A stretch of 64,000 nucleotides of DNA from positions 35,164 through 99,163 of the forward strand of contig JANQLN010000021.1 of the NCBI GenBank assembly GCA_028280575.1, in the 5' to 3' direction. A program made the position numbers and the translations under genes. Positions 19,057 through 28,269 of the stretch are shown piece by piece. The notes below the pieces were generated by a model, which saw only the letters and a list, made by a program, of their open reading frames with translations, had not been told where the DNA came from and made no database searches. Source of the DNA: Clostridia bacterium. Its GTDB lineage: Bacteria > Bacillota > Clostridia > Acetivibrionales > STF1-152. Position 1 is the first letter of the stretch. Every line of letters starts with the position of its first letter.

Positions 19057-19607
19057 TGTCGCTGTTCACTCCCTCCAAATAGTTTTTTAAGTCCTTTACC
19101 TGAGCTGATCATTTCTTCAAGCGACTGTTTGCCAACAATCATTTGATCTTTTCCAAATTCAACATTCCCTATGAGCGGAATGACATTTCTTCCTTCTATT
19201 ATGTCCTGCATTATACCATCTGTTATTTCTACACCTTCCATTATTCCATACTCAAAATCAAACAAAATATCTCTTACGGCTCCCAGCTCATCTCCTGAAT
19301 CTGAAAATATTTTGTAGCCTCTTACTGAATTTTTTTTACCGAACCTTTTTTTAAATTCCCCATTACTCATCTTTTTAATACATGAATGCTCGGTTACCAC
19401 AATAGCATCTCTTCCCAGGCTTAAAATATTATCTTTTTCAATTACCTTTTTTTTTAGCTCGTAGCCATTTTGCTCAATCAATATACCTTTTAGCTTCCTT
19501 GTCTTTATATCAAACAGTACATCCTTGACAGCTCCCATTTTAACGCCCTGTTTTGAATCAATAACAGGAAGGCCTATAACCTCATTACATTTAAGCAATA
19601 TTATCAC
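19053..19607 (-). CDS. PRC-barrel domain protein (two barrel repeats)
   Basis: GLPVIDSKQGVKMGAVKDVLFDIKTRKLKGILIE... and GYKIFSDSGDELGAVRDILFDFEYGIMEGVEI. Confidence 0.85.
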   Translation of the reverse strand: MIILLKCNEVIGLPVIDSKQGVKMGAVKDVLFDIKTRKLKGILIEQNGYELKKKVIEKDNILSLGRDAIVVTEHSCIKKMSNGEFKKRFGKKNSVRGYKIFSDSGDELGAVRDILFDFEYGIMEGVEITDGIMQDIIEGRNVIPLIGNVEFGKDQMIVGKQSLEEMISSGKGLKKLFGGSEQRQ

Positions 19608-19700
19608 CTTTTGTATTTTAAAAAAAATGATTTTAATCTTATTATTGCAATTAACCTTTAAGAAAATTCATATTTTTAAGAGTGGAATAATTTACAATCA

Positions 19701-19721
19701 AATTGAATTTGAAATTCAATT
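19701..19721. promoter_or_regulatory. Perfect palindrome in the divergent intergenic region
   Basis: AATTGAATTT-G-AAATTCAATT between the divergent genes at 19607 and 19779. Confidence 0.4.
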
Positions 19722-19778
19722 GATTATTATAGACAGTTATGTGGTAAAGTATTAATAAAAGATTTTTGTGAGGTGCTT

Positions 19779-21128
19779 ATGAATTATAGAGAAGAGTTTT
19801 TGGCTTTGGGAATAAATATACCTGAAATTATACTTCCCAATAATAGTATTGATATGAACAAATGGTCTGTTGTCGCATGTGACCAGTTTACTTCCCAGCC
19901 GGATTACTGGAAGCAGGTAGAAAATATAGTTGGCAGCGCTCCCTCCACATTAAAAATGATTCTTCCTGAAGTCTATCTTGGAGCTGAAGATGAAACGGAC
20001 AGAATAAAAAAAATTAACAATAATATGTATGAATACTTGCAAAAAGGCATACTGCAAACCCACAAGCCCGGTTTCATCTATGTGGAACGTACTGTAAACG
20101 GCAAGAACAGGAAGGGTCTTGTAATATCTATTGACCTGGAAAAATATGATTATTCTGAAGATGCCGCGTCCTTAATCCGTGCTACGGAAGGCACCGTAAT
20201 TGACAGGCTGCCACCCCGAATCAGAATCAGGAAAAATGCTCCGCTGGAAATTCCCCATGTAATGGTGCTTATTGATGATGCTGACAAGAAAATTATTGAA
20301 CCGATTAAAGAGCATAAAAAAAACCTGCCAAGAGCTTATGATTTTAAGCTCATGCAAGGGGGCGGCAGTATTGCAGGATACCATGTAAATGACAGCTTCC
20401 TTTTTGAATCAATTATTTCAGGCCTTAAAAATCTTAAAGACCCTGCAAATTACAAAAGCAGGTACCGGCTTACGCCGGACACTCCGGTGATGCTTTTTGC
20501 AATAGGAGACGGCAACCATTCTCTGGCATCTGCAAAAGCGCATTGGGAAAATATAAAGGCGGGCAATGACCCTGGACTGCTAAAAAATCATCCGGCAAGA
20601 TATGCTCTTGTGGAGCTTGTTAATATTCACGATAAAGGCCTTGAATTTGAGCCCATACACAGGGTTATATTCAATGCAGATACGGATTCGTTTTTTGAAG
20701 GTATGAAAAAATTCTTAAATGATAATAATGCTTCGCTGAAAATAGAATATACGGCTTCCCTGGAAGAGGCAAAGCTGCTGGCATTAAAGCTCTCCGGCAT
20801 TACTACCCATGTTATTCCTTTCATGTCAGCAAATTCCTTCGGGACAATTATCATAAATAATCCTCCCCATACCATTTCTATTGGAAGCTTGCAGGGATTT
20901 ATTGATTTTTATTGTCCAAAAAACGGTATAGAGGTGGATTACATCCATGGAAGCAGCCAGCTTGTCAAATTGGGAACTAAAAAAGGCAACATCGGCTTTT
21001 ATATGCCTTCAATGGATAAGGGTGATTTTTTTAAAACAATTATAAATGAGGGTGTTCTTCCTAAAAAATCATTTTCAATGGGTGAGGCGGAGGAAAAGAG
21101 ATATTATATCGAATGCAGGAGGATATGA
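19779..21128 (+). CDS. DUF1015 family protein
   Basis: VACDQFTSQPDYW, ADGNHS-like AIGDGNHSLASAK; RBS GAGG fits ATG at 19779. Confidence 0.88.
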   Translation: MNYREEFLALGINIPEIILPNNSIDMNKWSVVACDQFTSQPDYWKQVENIVGSAPSTLKMILPEVYLGAEDETDRIKKINNNMYEYLQKGILQTHKPGFIYVERTVNGKNRKGLVISIDLEKYDYSEDAASLIRATEGTVIDRLPPRIRIRKNAPLEIPHVMVLIDDADKKIIEPIKEHKKNLPRAYDFKLMQGGGSIAGYHVNDSFLFESIISGLKNLKDPANYKSRYRLTPDTPVMLFAIGDGNHSLASAKAHWENIKAGNDPGLLKNHPARYALVELVNIHDKGLEFEPIHRVIFNADTDSFFEGMKKFLNDNNASLKIEYTASLEEAKLLALKLSGITTHVIPFMSANSFGTIIINNPPHTISIGSLQGFIDFYCPKNGIEVDYIHGSSQLVKLGTKKGNIGFYMPSMDKGDFFKTIINEGVLPKKSFSMGEAEEKRYYIECRRI

Positions 21129-21134
21129 AGTATC

Positions 21135-21159
21135 AAATGCTGAATAAAAAAGCATTTTT
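21135..21159 (+). terminator. Rho-independent terminator-like hairpin
   Basis: aaatgct-gaataaaaa-agcattttta. Confidence 0.55.
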
Positions 21160-21180
21160 ATTACGAATAGGTTAAAATGT

Positions 21181-21209
21181 TTGATTTTAAGGTTTCAGTA
21201 TTGTATAAT
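21181..21209 (+). promoter_or_regulatory. Sigma-A-like promoter for the exopolysaccharide operon
   Basis: TTGATT - 17 nt - TATAAT about 100 nt upstream of the PelF-like ORF. Confidence 0.55.
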
Positions 21210-21312
21210 CTTCAATATATTTATAGAAAAAAGGTATTTTTAATATGCTATATATAGATTTTGGACATAATTTAAAAATTTAGCGCATTTTTATATTTGT
21301 GGGGAATGCTTC

Positions 21313-23061
21313 ATGAATAGCAAGTTAAAGGTTATGATGGCTACTGAAGGTACTTACCCCTTTCACCTCGGAGGTGTCAGTAGCTGGTGTGATATGCTTG
21401 TTAATAATTTAAGCAAGAATATTGAATTCACTGTTTTTAGTATAATGATGAATCCTTTTGTTGAGGAAAAGTTTACCCTGCCCTATAATGCAAAGCTTAT
21501 CAAGGTACCCCTGTGGGGAACGGAAGAGCCGAGCGAGCACCTGGAAATACCATTTTCTCAGGTATATATTGCAAAAAAGTACACGGTTGACAAAATAGTA
21601 TCTGAAAAATTTATACCTCTTTTTGATGTATTTATTGAAGAAATCATCAGCCTTGACAAATCTCCGGAAAGGCTGGCAAACGTCATTTTGGAAATGTACA
21701 GGTTTTTTACCGAATACGAATATAAAAAGAGCTTTAAATCAAAGCTTGTATGGGACCATTACAAAAAAATGATACTTGATTATGCCAAGGATAAAAATAA
21801 CAATATGGCCCAGCCTGATATATATTCCCTTATACAGAGCCTGGGTTGGCTGTACAGGTTCTTTAATATAATTAATACTCCCATGCCGGCTGTTCATGTT
21901 TGCCATTCGGCTGCTGCGGCATTTTGCGGAGTGCCCTGTGTTTTGCTGAAATTACTCAACAAAACACCTTACCTGCTCACTGAGCATGGGATTTATTTAA
22001 GAGAACAATACCTTGCATTGTCAAAAAGGAACTATTCTTCCTTTTTAAATACTTTTTTAACAAGGATGATATTATCTATAGTAACATTAAGCTACCATTT
22101 TGCAGACCAGGTTTCGCCGGTATGCAGCTATAATACAAGATGGGAGAAAAAATTTGGTGTGGATAGCAAACGCCTTACCGTAATATATAACGGTGTGGAT
22201 AAAAATGTTTTTACACCGTCTGGCAATGCCAAAAAAAATAAAGTGCCTACGGTAGTTTCCATTGCCAGAATAGATCCTGTAAAGGATATAAAAACTCTGA
22301 TAAAATCTGCTGCCGTCGTAAAACAGCAGCTGCCGGATGTTAAATTTATTGTATATGGCTCAGTAGCAGTTCCTGAATATTTTGAAGAATGTAAAAAGCT
22401 TAAAGATGATCTTAAGCTTGATGATACCTTTATCTTTGGCGGACATCTGAAAAATGTAGCTGCCGGTTATTCTGCCGGAGATGTGATAGTACTGACAAGT
22501 ATAACCGAGGGGTTTCCATATTCGGTTATTGAAGCAATGATGTCGGGCAAGCCCGTTGTAGCTACCGATGTTGGAGGCATAAAGGAAGCCCTTGGAGGCG
22601 GTGGCATAGTAGTACAGCCACAAAACCGGGAGCAGATCGCAAGCGGTATATTAAAGCTTTTGAAAAACCCGTCCCTTAGATTCGAACTGGGACAAGAAGC
22701 AAGAGAGCGTGCGCTGAATTATTTCACAACGGGAAGCTTTCTATCAATGTATTTAAGGAGCTACTTAAAGCTTGCACTCGCTCAAAAAACGGGTGAGAGG
22801 CCTAAAAGTATTACAAGGCTTAAGGAGCAAAAAATATTATTGGAAGACGGCATGGTGCTGTTAAACAGAGGTCATGCCGCGGAGGCAATTAGTAAATTAA
22901 GAATGGCGGCAGATCAATATCCGACTTCACTTTCTGTTCCGGTAATACTTACCCAGATTGCATATGCATATAATATACTGGGTGAATACGACAGGTCGTT
23001 TAATGAACTTGAAAAAGCAAATATTATGAACAGTTTGTTAGGGCAAAGGAGTACGGGATAA
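21313..23061 (+). CDS. PelF-like GT4 glycosyltransferase with C-terminal TPR-like extension
   Basis: N-terminus ATEGTYPFHLGGVSSWCDMLV matches PelF EGTWPY.RGGVSSW; HVCHSAAAAFCGVPCVLL, LLTEHGIYLREQYL, EGFPYSVIEAMMSGKPVVATDVGGIKEAL. Confidence 0.9.
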   Translation: MNSKLKVMMATEGTYPFHLGGVSSWCDMLVNNLSKNIEFTVFSIMMNPFVEEKFTLPYNAKLIKVPLWGTEEPSEHLEIPFSQVYIAKKYTVDKIVSEKFIPLFDVFIEEIISLDKSPERLANVILEMYRFFTEYEYKKSFKSKLVWDHYKKMILDYAKDKNNNMAQPDIYSLIQSLGWLYRFFNIINTPMPAVHVCHSAAAAFCGVPCVLLKLLNKTPYLLTEHGIYLREQYLALSKRNYSSFLNTFLTRMILSIVTLSYHFADQVSPVCSYNTRWEKKFGVDSKRLTVIYNGVDKNVFTPSGNAKKNKVPTVVSIARIDPVKDIKTLIKSAAVVKQQLPDVKFIVYGSVAVPEYFEECKKLKDDLKLDDTFIFGGHLKNVAAGYSAGDVIVLTSITEGFPYSVIEAMMSGKPVVATDVGGIKEALGGGGIVVQPQNREQIASGILKLLKNPSLRFELGQEARERALNYFTTGSFLSMYLRSYLKLALAQKTGERPKSITRLKEQKILLEDGMVLLNRGHAAEAISKLRMAADQYPTSLSVPVILTQIAYAYNILGEYDRSFNELEKANIMNSLLGQRSTG

Positions 23062-23077
23062 GCCAGGAGGTTGCTGC

Positions 23078-23461
23078 ATGGAATTCAAAAGACAAATATT
23101 TGGTTACAGACCTGAAGATGTCTATACTAAATTGGAAAAGATGAACGAAGAACACACTGAATTGGTGAATAAATTAAAATCGGATATGGCACTTGTCAAT
23201 GAGGAAATAGATAATCTTGAAAAGCAAAAAAAGGCTCTGGAACAAGAAATTGAAAATAATGCCCGGGACAGGCTTTTAGAAATTCTTTATGACAAATATA
23301 TGAATGCTGTTAAAAAAGTATATCAAGTAAACAAAATAATTACGACAAATATAGAAGATGAAAAATTTATTTTAAATGGTCTTAAGGAAAGGCAGGAAAA
23401 AATATCCAAGTCGATGGAGGAGTACATGGATAATTTGAAAAGTATAATTGATAGCCATTAA
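23078..23461 (+). CDS. DivIVA-like coiled-coil protein
   Basis: 127 aa; RQIFGYRPEDVYTKLEKM (DivIVA N-terminal GY..eV-like) followed by coiled coil. Confidence 0.55.
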   Translation: MEFKRQIFGYRPEDVYTKLEKMNEEHTELVNKLKSDMALVNEEIDNLEKQKKALEQEIENNARDRLLEILYDKYMNAVKKVYQVNKIITTNIEDEKFILNGLKERQEKISKSMEEYMDNLKSIIDSH

Positions 23462-23477
23462 GGGGGAATATGGCAAA

Positions 23478-24641
23478 ATGGGAAGCAAATATTTCGACCT
23501 CTCCTTTAAAGGTCTTAATATTAAAGAAGTTAATAAATATATTAAAAATATGGAAAATAGTTACAAAGAACAATTGGATTTACTGGACGGAGAGTTGAAA
23601 AGCTTATCCGACAGGCGTACTATGCTCGAAAAAGATATGGAAAAATTAAAAAATAAAAACCCCGGATATAATTTGGAGCTTCTTGAATTTGCGTTAAAAT
23701 ATACCGAAAAGCTTGATCTTCTTTTTAAGGATTTTATAAAAAAGGAGTGTGTTGATTTAAATTCAGCATATAATGATAAATTAGGTAAATATAGGGAAAA
23801 GGCTAAAAATATGGAAAGTGGTATTTACAAGACAAAAGATTATTTACGCCTTTTTATGCAGGACATTGTAAAACTGATTAATAAAAGCAACGATACACCC
23901 CTACCGGAGTCTGATCCTTCAAAATCCAAAGAGAATAAACCAAGTATTCTATTGTTTAAAAAGGGACAGGAGCATTTAAAAGAAAAAAAACAATTGGAAA
24001 AAATAACGGCAGACGGCATTTCCTCATGGAATGGTGAAGGCATGAGGGAGGATAAAACAAAAGAAGCTGATGTATTGAATAAAGATACCATATTGCCGTT
24101 TAACAAAAAGGGTAAAACCCAAACCTCCCCCGGCAAAAGCGATTTTTGGGATATAGATGTTGATGAATTAACCGATGAATCCTTACCTGGAAGCGGGGAC
24201 GGGGGCTTATTGGATGAAAATATCATTTTACCGGGCGTACCTCCGGCTTATAAAGAGCCTGAAGGGAATGATCCACGTGACTGCGAAGAAAGGGATGAAC
24301 CACACACAAACCAAGGAGATGGCAAAGCAGCGGAAAATGAAGAGAAAAACCCGGATACTGAAAATATGGATATGGCTAAAAGTTACAAGGAAGCTGCCGA
24401 TGAAAAAGAAAGACCCGGTATTGTATCAAAATCAAGCAAGGCCCTGGAGATTGAAATTGACGAATTGAGAATTAAATATATAGTAGGTAAATTGGCAGGC
24501 AAGGATATTTTTGACAAGAACGGCAATATTGTGATAAGTGAAGGGAGCAAAATAACGCCGGAAGTTATTCAAAATGCTGAGAATGAAGAAAAGCTTGCCG
24601 AGCTTATTATAAATATGAAAATACCGGAATTTGGTGAATAA
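23478..24641 (+). CDS. DivIVA-like coiled-coil protein with acidic linker and C-terminal PRC-barrel-like tail
   Basis: MGSKYFDLSFKGLNIKEVNKYIKNMENSYKEQLD; charged linker; C-terminal GKDIFDKNGNIVISEGSKITPEVIQNAENEEKLAELIINM; start at MGSK preceded by AGGGGG. Confidence 0.55.
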   Translation: MGSKYFDLSFKGLNIKEVNKYIKNMENSYKEQLDLLDGELKSLSDRRTMLEKDMEKLKNKNPGYNLELLEFALKYTEKLDLLFKDFIKKECVDLNSAYNDKLGKYREKAKNMESGIYKTKDYLRLFMQDIVKLINKSNDTPLPESDPSKSKENKPSILLFKKGQEHLKEKKQLEKITADGISSWNGEGMREDKTKEADVLNKDTILPFNKKGKTQTSPGKSDFWDIDVDELTDESLPGSGDGGLLDENIILPGVPPAYKEPEGNDPRDCEERDEPHTNQGDGKAAENEEKNPDTENMDMAKSYKEAADEKERPGIVSKSSKALEIEIDELRIKYIVGKLAGKDIFDKNGNIVISEGSKITPEVIQNAENEEKLAELIINMKIPEFGE

Positions 24642-24646
24642 AGCTT

Positions 24647-26251
24647 ATGGAAAAAACAATAGCAGCACCAATTAATATTAATAGCAAGGCTTTTGATGCC
24701 CTGGTAGAGGAAATATGCAAAAGGAACAGTTCACCGCAGGACCACTACGAGGTTGCAGCTATTATTGAATCTATAGGCTGGAACGATACTATGATATCCC
24801 AAACTTTCGGGTGCGAAGATGTATTTGACCTGGCCTACGAAGTATATATGTCCATAACGGGCAACACAATCTATACTTCTGCGGCACCAAAACAAAAAAC
24901 AAGCTTTATAATGCTTATATTTATGTTTATCAAAAACTTTCTAAGGGGAGCAATTTTTGCGCTGCCTATGGCAGTATCTGTATTTTCCATGCTGACCCTT
25001 AAATTTTCATTATGGTCATATCTATATCTTTCAACCGAGCTTGCAACCAGTATCGCAATCGGTACAATATTGAGCTTTATGACAGTCGGGGGTTTTACAC
25101 AGGCTATAGCAAGGAAGGGTTTTGCATATGTAAAGCAGGGATACTACCACCTGGCAAAAAGGATTGTAATCAAATTTGTTAAATTCGGATATTTTACATG
25201 CTTTATAATATCCTGCCTGATGCTTTTTACAAATCTTTTCATTGAAGCCTTTCCCTACAGGATGACGATAGTTATAGTATTATTTTACTTTTTCCTGTCA
25301 TCCATCTGGCTTTCCACAACAGTTATGTATATCCTGGAAAAAGAGCTGGCATTTACAGGCCTTACCATACTGGGTATTTTTATGGTTTACATTCTTTTTA
25401 GGGTTAAGAATCTTGATATAATTTTTTCTCAGATAATATCACTTATTGTTGTTTCCATACTGGCATTTTTGTATATTTTATATGTTTTTAAAAAGGCAGG
25501 AAAAAAACAGGAAGAAGGAAAAAAAGCTTCACTTCCCAGGATGTCCATAACACTTTATTCAATACTGCCCTACTTCACATACGGTTTTTTGTATTTTACA
25601 CTCCTTTTTTCAGACCGGCTGACGGCCTGGTCTACAAATAACACGTATATGCCTTATATCATATGGTTCAGAGGTGAATACGAGCTAGGGCTGGATTTCG
25701 CACTTTTACTATTGATAGTTCCAATGGGAATAATTGAAGTGGTTGTCAATAAATTTATGGTAGACATTGAAAAAGGCATGAAAAATTTCATGGGATATGA
25801 ATCCCAGAGAATGAACAACCACTTTCTAAGGCAATACTATCGTATTATTCCGGTAATTTTCCTGTTTTCTGCCGTAAGCGCGGTAATCGTATATTTTGTA
25901 GTTATGAATATAACCCATATACCTGTATTCAACATACCTGTGGATCTAATCCCAAGCCAGGTAACACATTTTGTTTTTATTGTTGCACTTATTTCATATG
26001 CAGTTATTGCAATTGCTCTTATGAATGCCGTGATTCTTTTCTCTTTATCCCAGCCTGATTTTGCCGGACGTTCAACCCTGATTGCACTTATTTCCAATCT
26101 GGTTGTGGGATTTTTGCTGAGCAGGTGGATTGAATACCATTATGCTGCTTTCGGTCTTATGGCAGGGGCAATTGTATTTCTAATCATGACAACAATTATG
26201 GTAATACGTGTATTGAAGGATCTGGATTATTATTTATACGCCGGAGCATAA
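24647..26251 (+). CDS. PelG-like polysaccharide exporter (MATE/MOP-like)
   Basis: 534 aa, about 12 TM; FSDRLTAW..., YELGLDFALLLLIVPMGIIEVVVNKFMVDIEKGM and terminal LKDLDYYLYAGA parallel PelG segments; downstream of the pelF-like gene. Confidence 0.7.
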   Translation: MEKTIAAPININSKAFDALVEEICKRNSSPQDHYEVAAIIESIGWNDTMISQTFGCEDVFDLAYEVYMSITGNTIYTSAAPKQKTSFIMLIFMFIKNFLRGAIFALPMAVSVFSMLTLKFSLWSYLYLSTELATSIAIGTILSFMTVGGFTQAIARKGFAYVKQGYYHLAKRIVIKFVKFGYFTCFIISCLMLFTNLFIEAFPYRMTIVIVLFYFFLSSIWLSTTVMYILEKELAFTGLTILGIFMVYILFRVKNLDIIFSQIISLIVVSILAFLYILYVFKKAGKKQEEGKKASLPRMSITLYSILPYFTYGFLYFTLLFSDRLTAWSTNNTYMPYIIWFRGEYELGLDFALLLLIVPMGIIEVVVNKFMVDIEKGMKNFMGYESQRMNNHFLRQYYRIIPVIFLFSAVSAVIVYFVVMNITHIPVFNIPVDLIPSQVTHFVFIVALISYAVIAIALMNAVILFSLSQPDFAGRSTLIALISNLVVGFLLSRWIEYHYAAFGLMAGAIVFLIMTTIMVIRVLKDLDYYLYAGA

Positions 26252-26259
26252 AGGAGGCT

Positions 26260-28269
26260 ATGATTTTGTACCTGCAATATGATTACAGCAGTTTTACAAG
26301 CCAGGCATCCCAATCGGTCAGGTATATAATGGCTTTTGTTTTCCTGTTTGTAATTGTACCAAGATTAATTTTAACGGGATATAAAAAAATATCTTTTGAA
26401 AATATTGTTTCCTGCTATATAAGGATTGTATTTTTTTATATCCTTACAGGTTATTTGCTCGTAGCCCTCAAGCTCTATGAAGTGCTGGCGATTTTGCTCG
26501 TTCTCCTCGCCTTATATATTCGTAAATATGTATCTGAGAATAATATAGCCAATTTCCTTGAGCTCCTTTCAGTAGTACAATTGAAAATTTTGAACTACGC
26601 AGACGGTTTGAATTCTCCTTTAAATGCATTAAAAAAAACATATTCAAAAATCTTAAAAGGCATTCACACTCTATTTTCATTAATTACAAGCACTCCTCAG
26701 GCAATCGTAAATAATTTATTATTAACGGCAGTCGTTGCCTATTCGGCATGGTTGAGATTTTATGACGCAATGCTTAACGCCGCACCTGCCATGTCCGACG
26801 CATATGTAACCCTTGCATGGATGAAATATATTGACCGCAGGATACTTTTTCATGATGAAATATATCCACAGGGTTTTCACATTTATCTTTCCTTTATACA
26901 AAAATTTTCAACGATAGACCCTCTTTATGTATTGAGGTACACAGGCCCGTTAAATGGCGTACTTATTGCATTAGGCCTTTATTTTACAATATCGGGACTT
27001 ACAAAAAACAAAACTGCAGGAATAATTTCCGCTTTCCTGTACGGTGTCTGCGGTAATTTTATGACCCTGGAATGGGCACGGCAAGCATCTACAAACTCAC
27101 AGGAATTCGCTTTCGTTTTCATTCTCCCCTCACTTTATTTTCTTTATAAATATATAAAGGAAAATAAAAAATCAGACCTTATTACGGCGGGGATTGGCAT
27201 TACAATAACCGGTCTTGTACACACACTGGCTTTCATGCTATGTGGTATTGGAATGGGTGTAATACTTTTTATTGTCCTGACGGAAAAAAACAAAATTAAC
27301 AGATGGAATACCGGTTTGAAAATAATTATTACCGGAATCCTATCGGTCCTTATATCAATGACCCCAATAGGATTAGGCCTGCTTTTAAAGAAAAGGGCAA
27401 ATGAATCCGCAGCAAATTATCTGGCCAGTACGGCAAATGACATCCTTTCCCCTACCCTTATAACATCTGATTACATTGCCCTTTTTGCAATATCCGTCAT
27501 TTTTTTATTTGTATTGTTCAACTTATTCAAGTGGAACAAATTATCCATGGAAAAGTTCATACTGTTATTTTCCATTTCAACTTTTACTCTCCACTATATG
27601 GGGGGGCCGATTACAAAAAGTATAATGGTATCTTCACGTTCGGGTGAATTGTGGGCAATTGTATCAGCAGCTTCAATCGGTACAGGTTTTTATATCCTTA
27701 CAAGGATATTCAAGCATGCGAAAAACAGCAGTCTGATAATTTCGCTTGCAGGCTTTGCAGCCGTGGCATTTGTTGTTTTCTCAATAAATCCCCAACATAT
27801 TGCTCCTTATAAAATGGAATGGAACAGTACGGTGGAGCAATATTTAAGTATAAGCAAGAATTTCAGGCCCACAAACTGGACTATTGTCTCTTCACAGTAT
27901 GAAAGCTATGACCTGGCCTTAGGCAAAGGCTATCACAATTATGTCGACAGCCTGCTGGAAAAAATAGACCCTGAAAAAGACCCAAAGGATAGCTTCGGCA
28001 TTGATTACGGTGAAGATATTTTTATTTACTATGAAAAAGTCATATTCCAGCTTCCCCAAAGCAATCACATATATGACCTTTTAGAAGAGGATTATGAAAG
28101 GAGAAAGCTGGAAAGAGAACAATTAGAGCAATGGATTGCGGACTATAAAAAAAATAATGACAACATGACCGTATATTACGAGGATGAAGTTTTAAAAGTA
28201 TACCATATTAAAATAAAAATGGATGAAGAAGAGAAAAATAAAAGGATATGGGGGTCAGGACGGGTATGA
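26260..28269 (+). CDS. Large multi-pass membrane protein, GT-C-like candidate (paralog of the next ORF)
   Basis: 669 aa, >10 TM; loop SDAYVTLAWMKYIDRRILFHDEIYPQGFH; C-terminal soluble NWTIVSSQYESY...KKNNDNMTVYYEDEVLKVYHIK. Confidence 0.6.
   Translation: MILYLQYDYSSFTSQASQSVRYIMAFVFLFVIVPRLILTGYKKISFENIVSCYIRIVFFYILTGYLLVALKLYEVLAILLVLLALYIRKYVSENNIANFLELLSVVQLKILNYADGLNSPLNALKKTYSKILKGIHTLFSLITSTPQAIVNNLLLTAVVAYSAWLRFYDAMLNAAPAMSDAYVTLAWMKYIDRRILFHDEIYPQGFHIYLSFIQKFSTIDPLYVLRYTGPLNGVLIALGLYFTISGLTKNKTAGIISAFLYGVCGNFMTLEWARQASTNSQEFAFVFILPSLYFLYKYIKENKKSDLITAGIGITITGLVHTLAFMLCGIGMGVILFIVLTEKNKINRWNTGLKIIITGILSVLISMTPIGLGLLLKKRANESAANYLASTANDILSPTLITSDYIALFAISVIFLFVLFNLFKWNKLSMEKFILLFSISTFTLHYMGGPITKSIMVSSRSGELWAIVSAASIGTGFYILTRIFKHAKNSSLIISLAGFAAVAFVVFSINPQHIAPYKMEWNSTVEQYLSISKNFRPTNWTIVSSQYESYDLALGKGYHNYVDSLLEKIDPEKDPKDSFGIDYGEDIFIYYEKVIFQLPQSNHIYDLLEEDYERRKLEREQLEQWIADYKKNNDNMTVYYEDEVLKVYHIKIKMDEEEKNKRIWGSGRV

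Noticed and set aside
21128-21313. Possible c-di-GMP riboswitch before the EPS operon
   Set aside because: No GEMM-type conserved motifs seen; only a promoter and an upstream hairpin.
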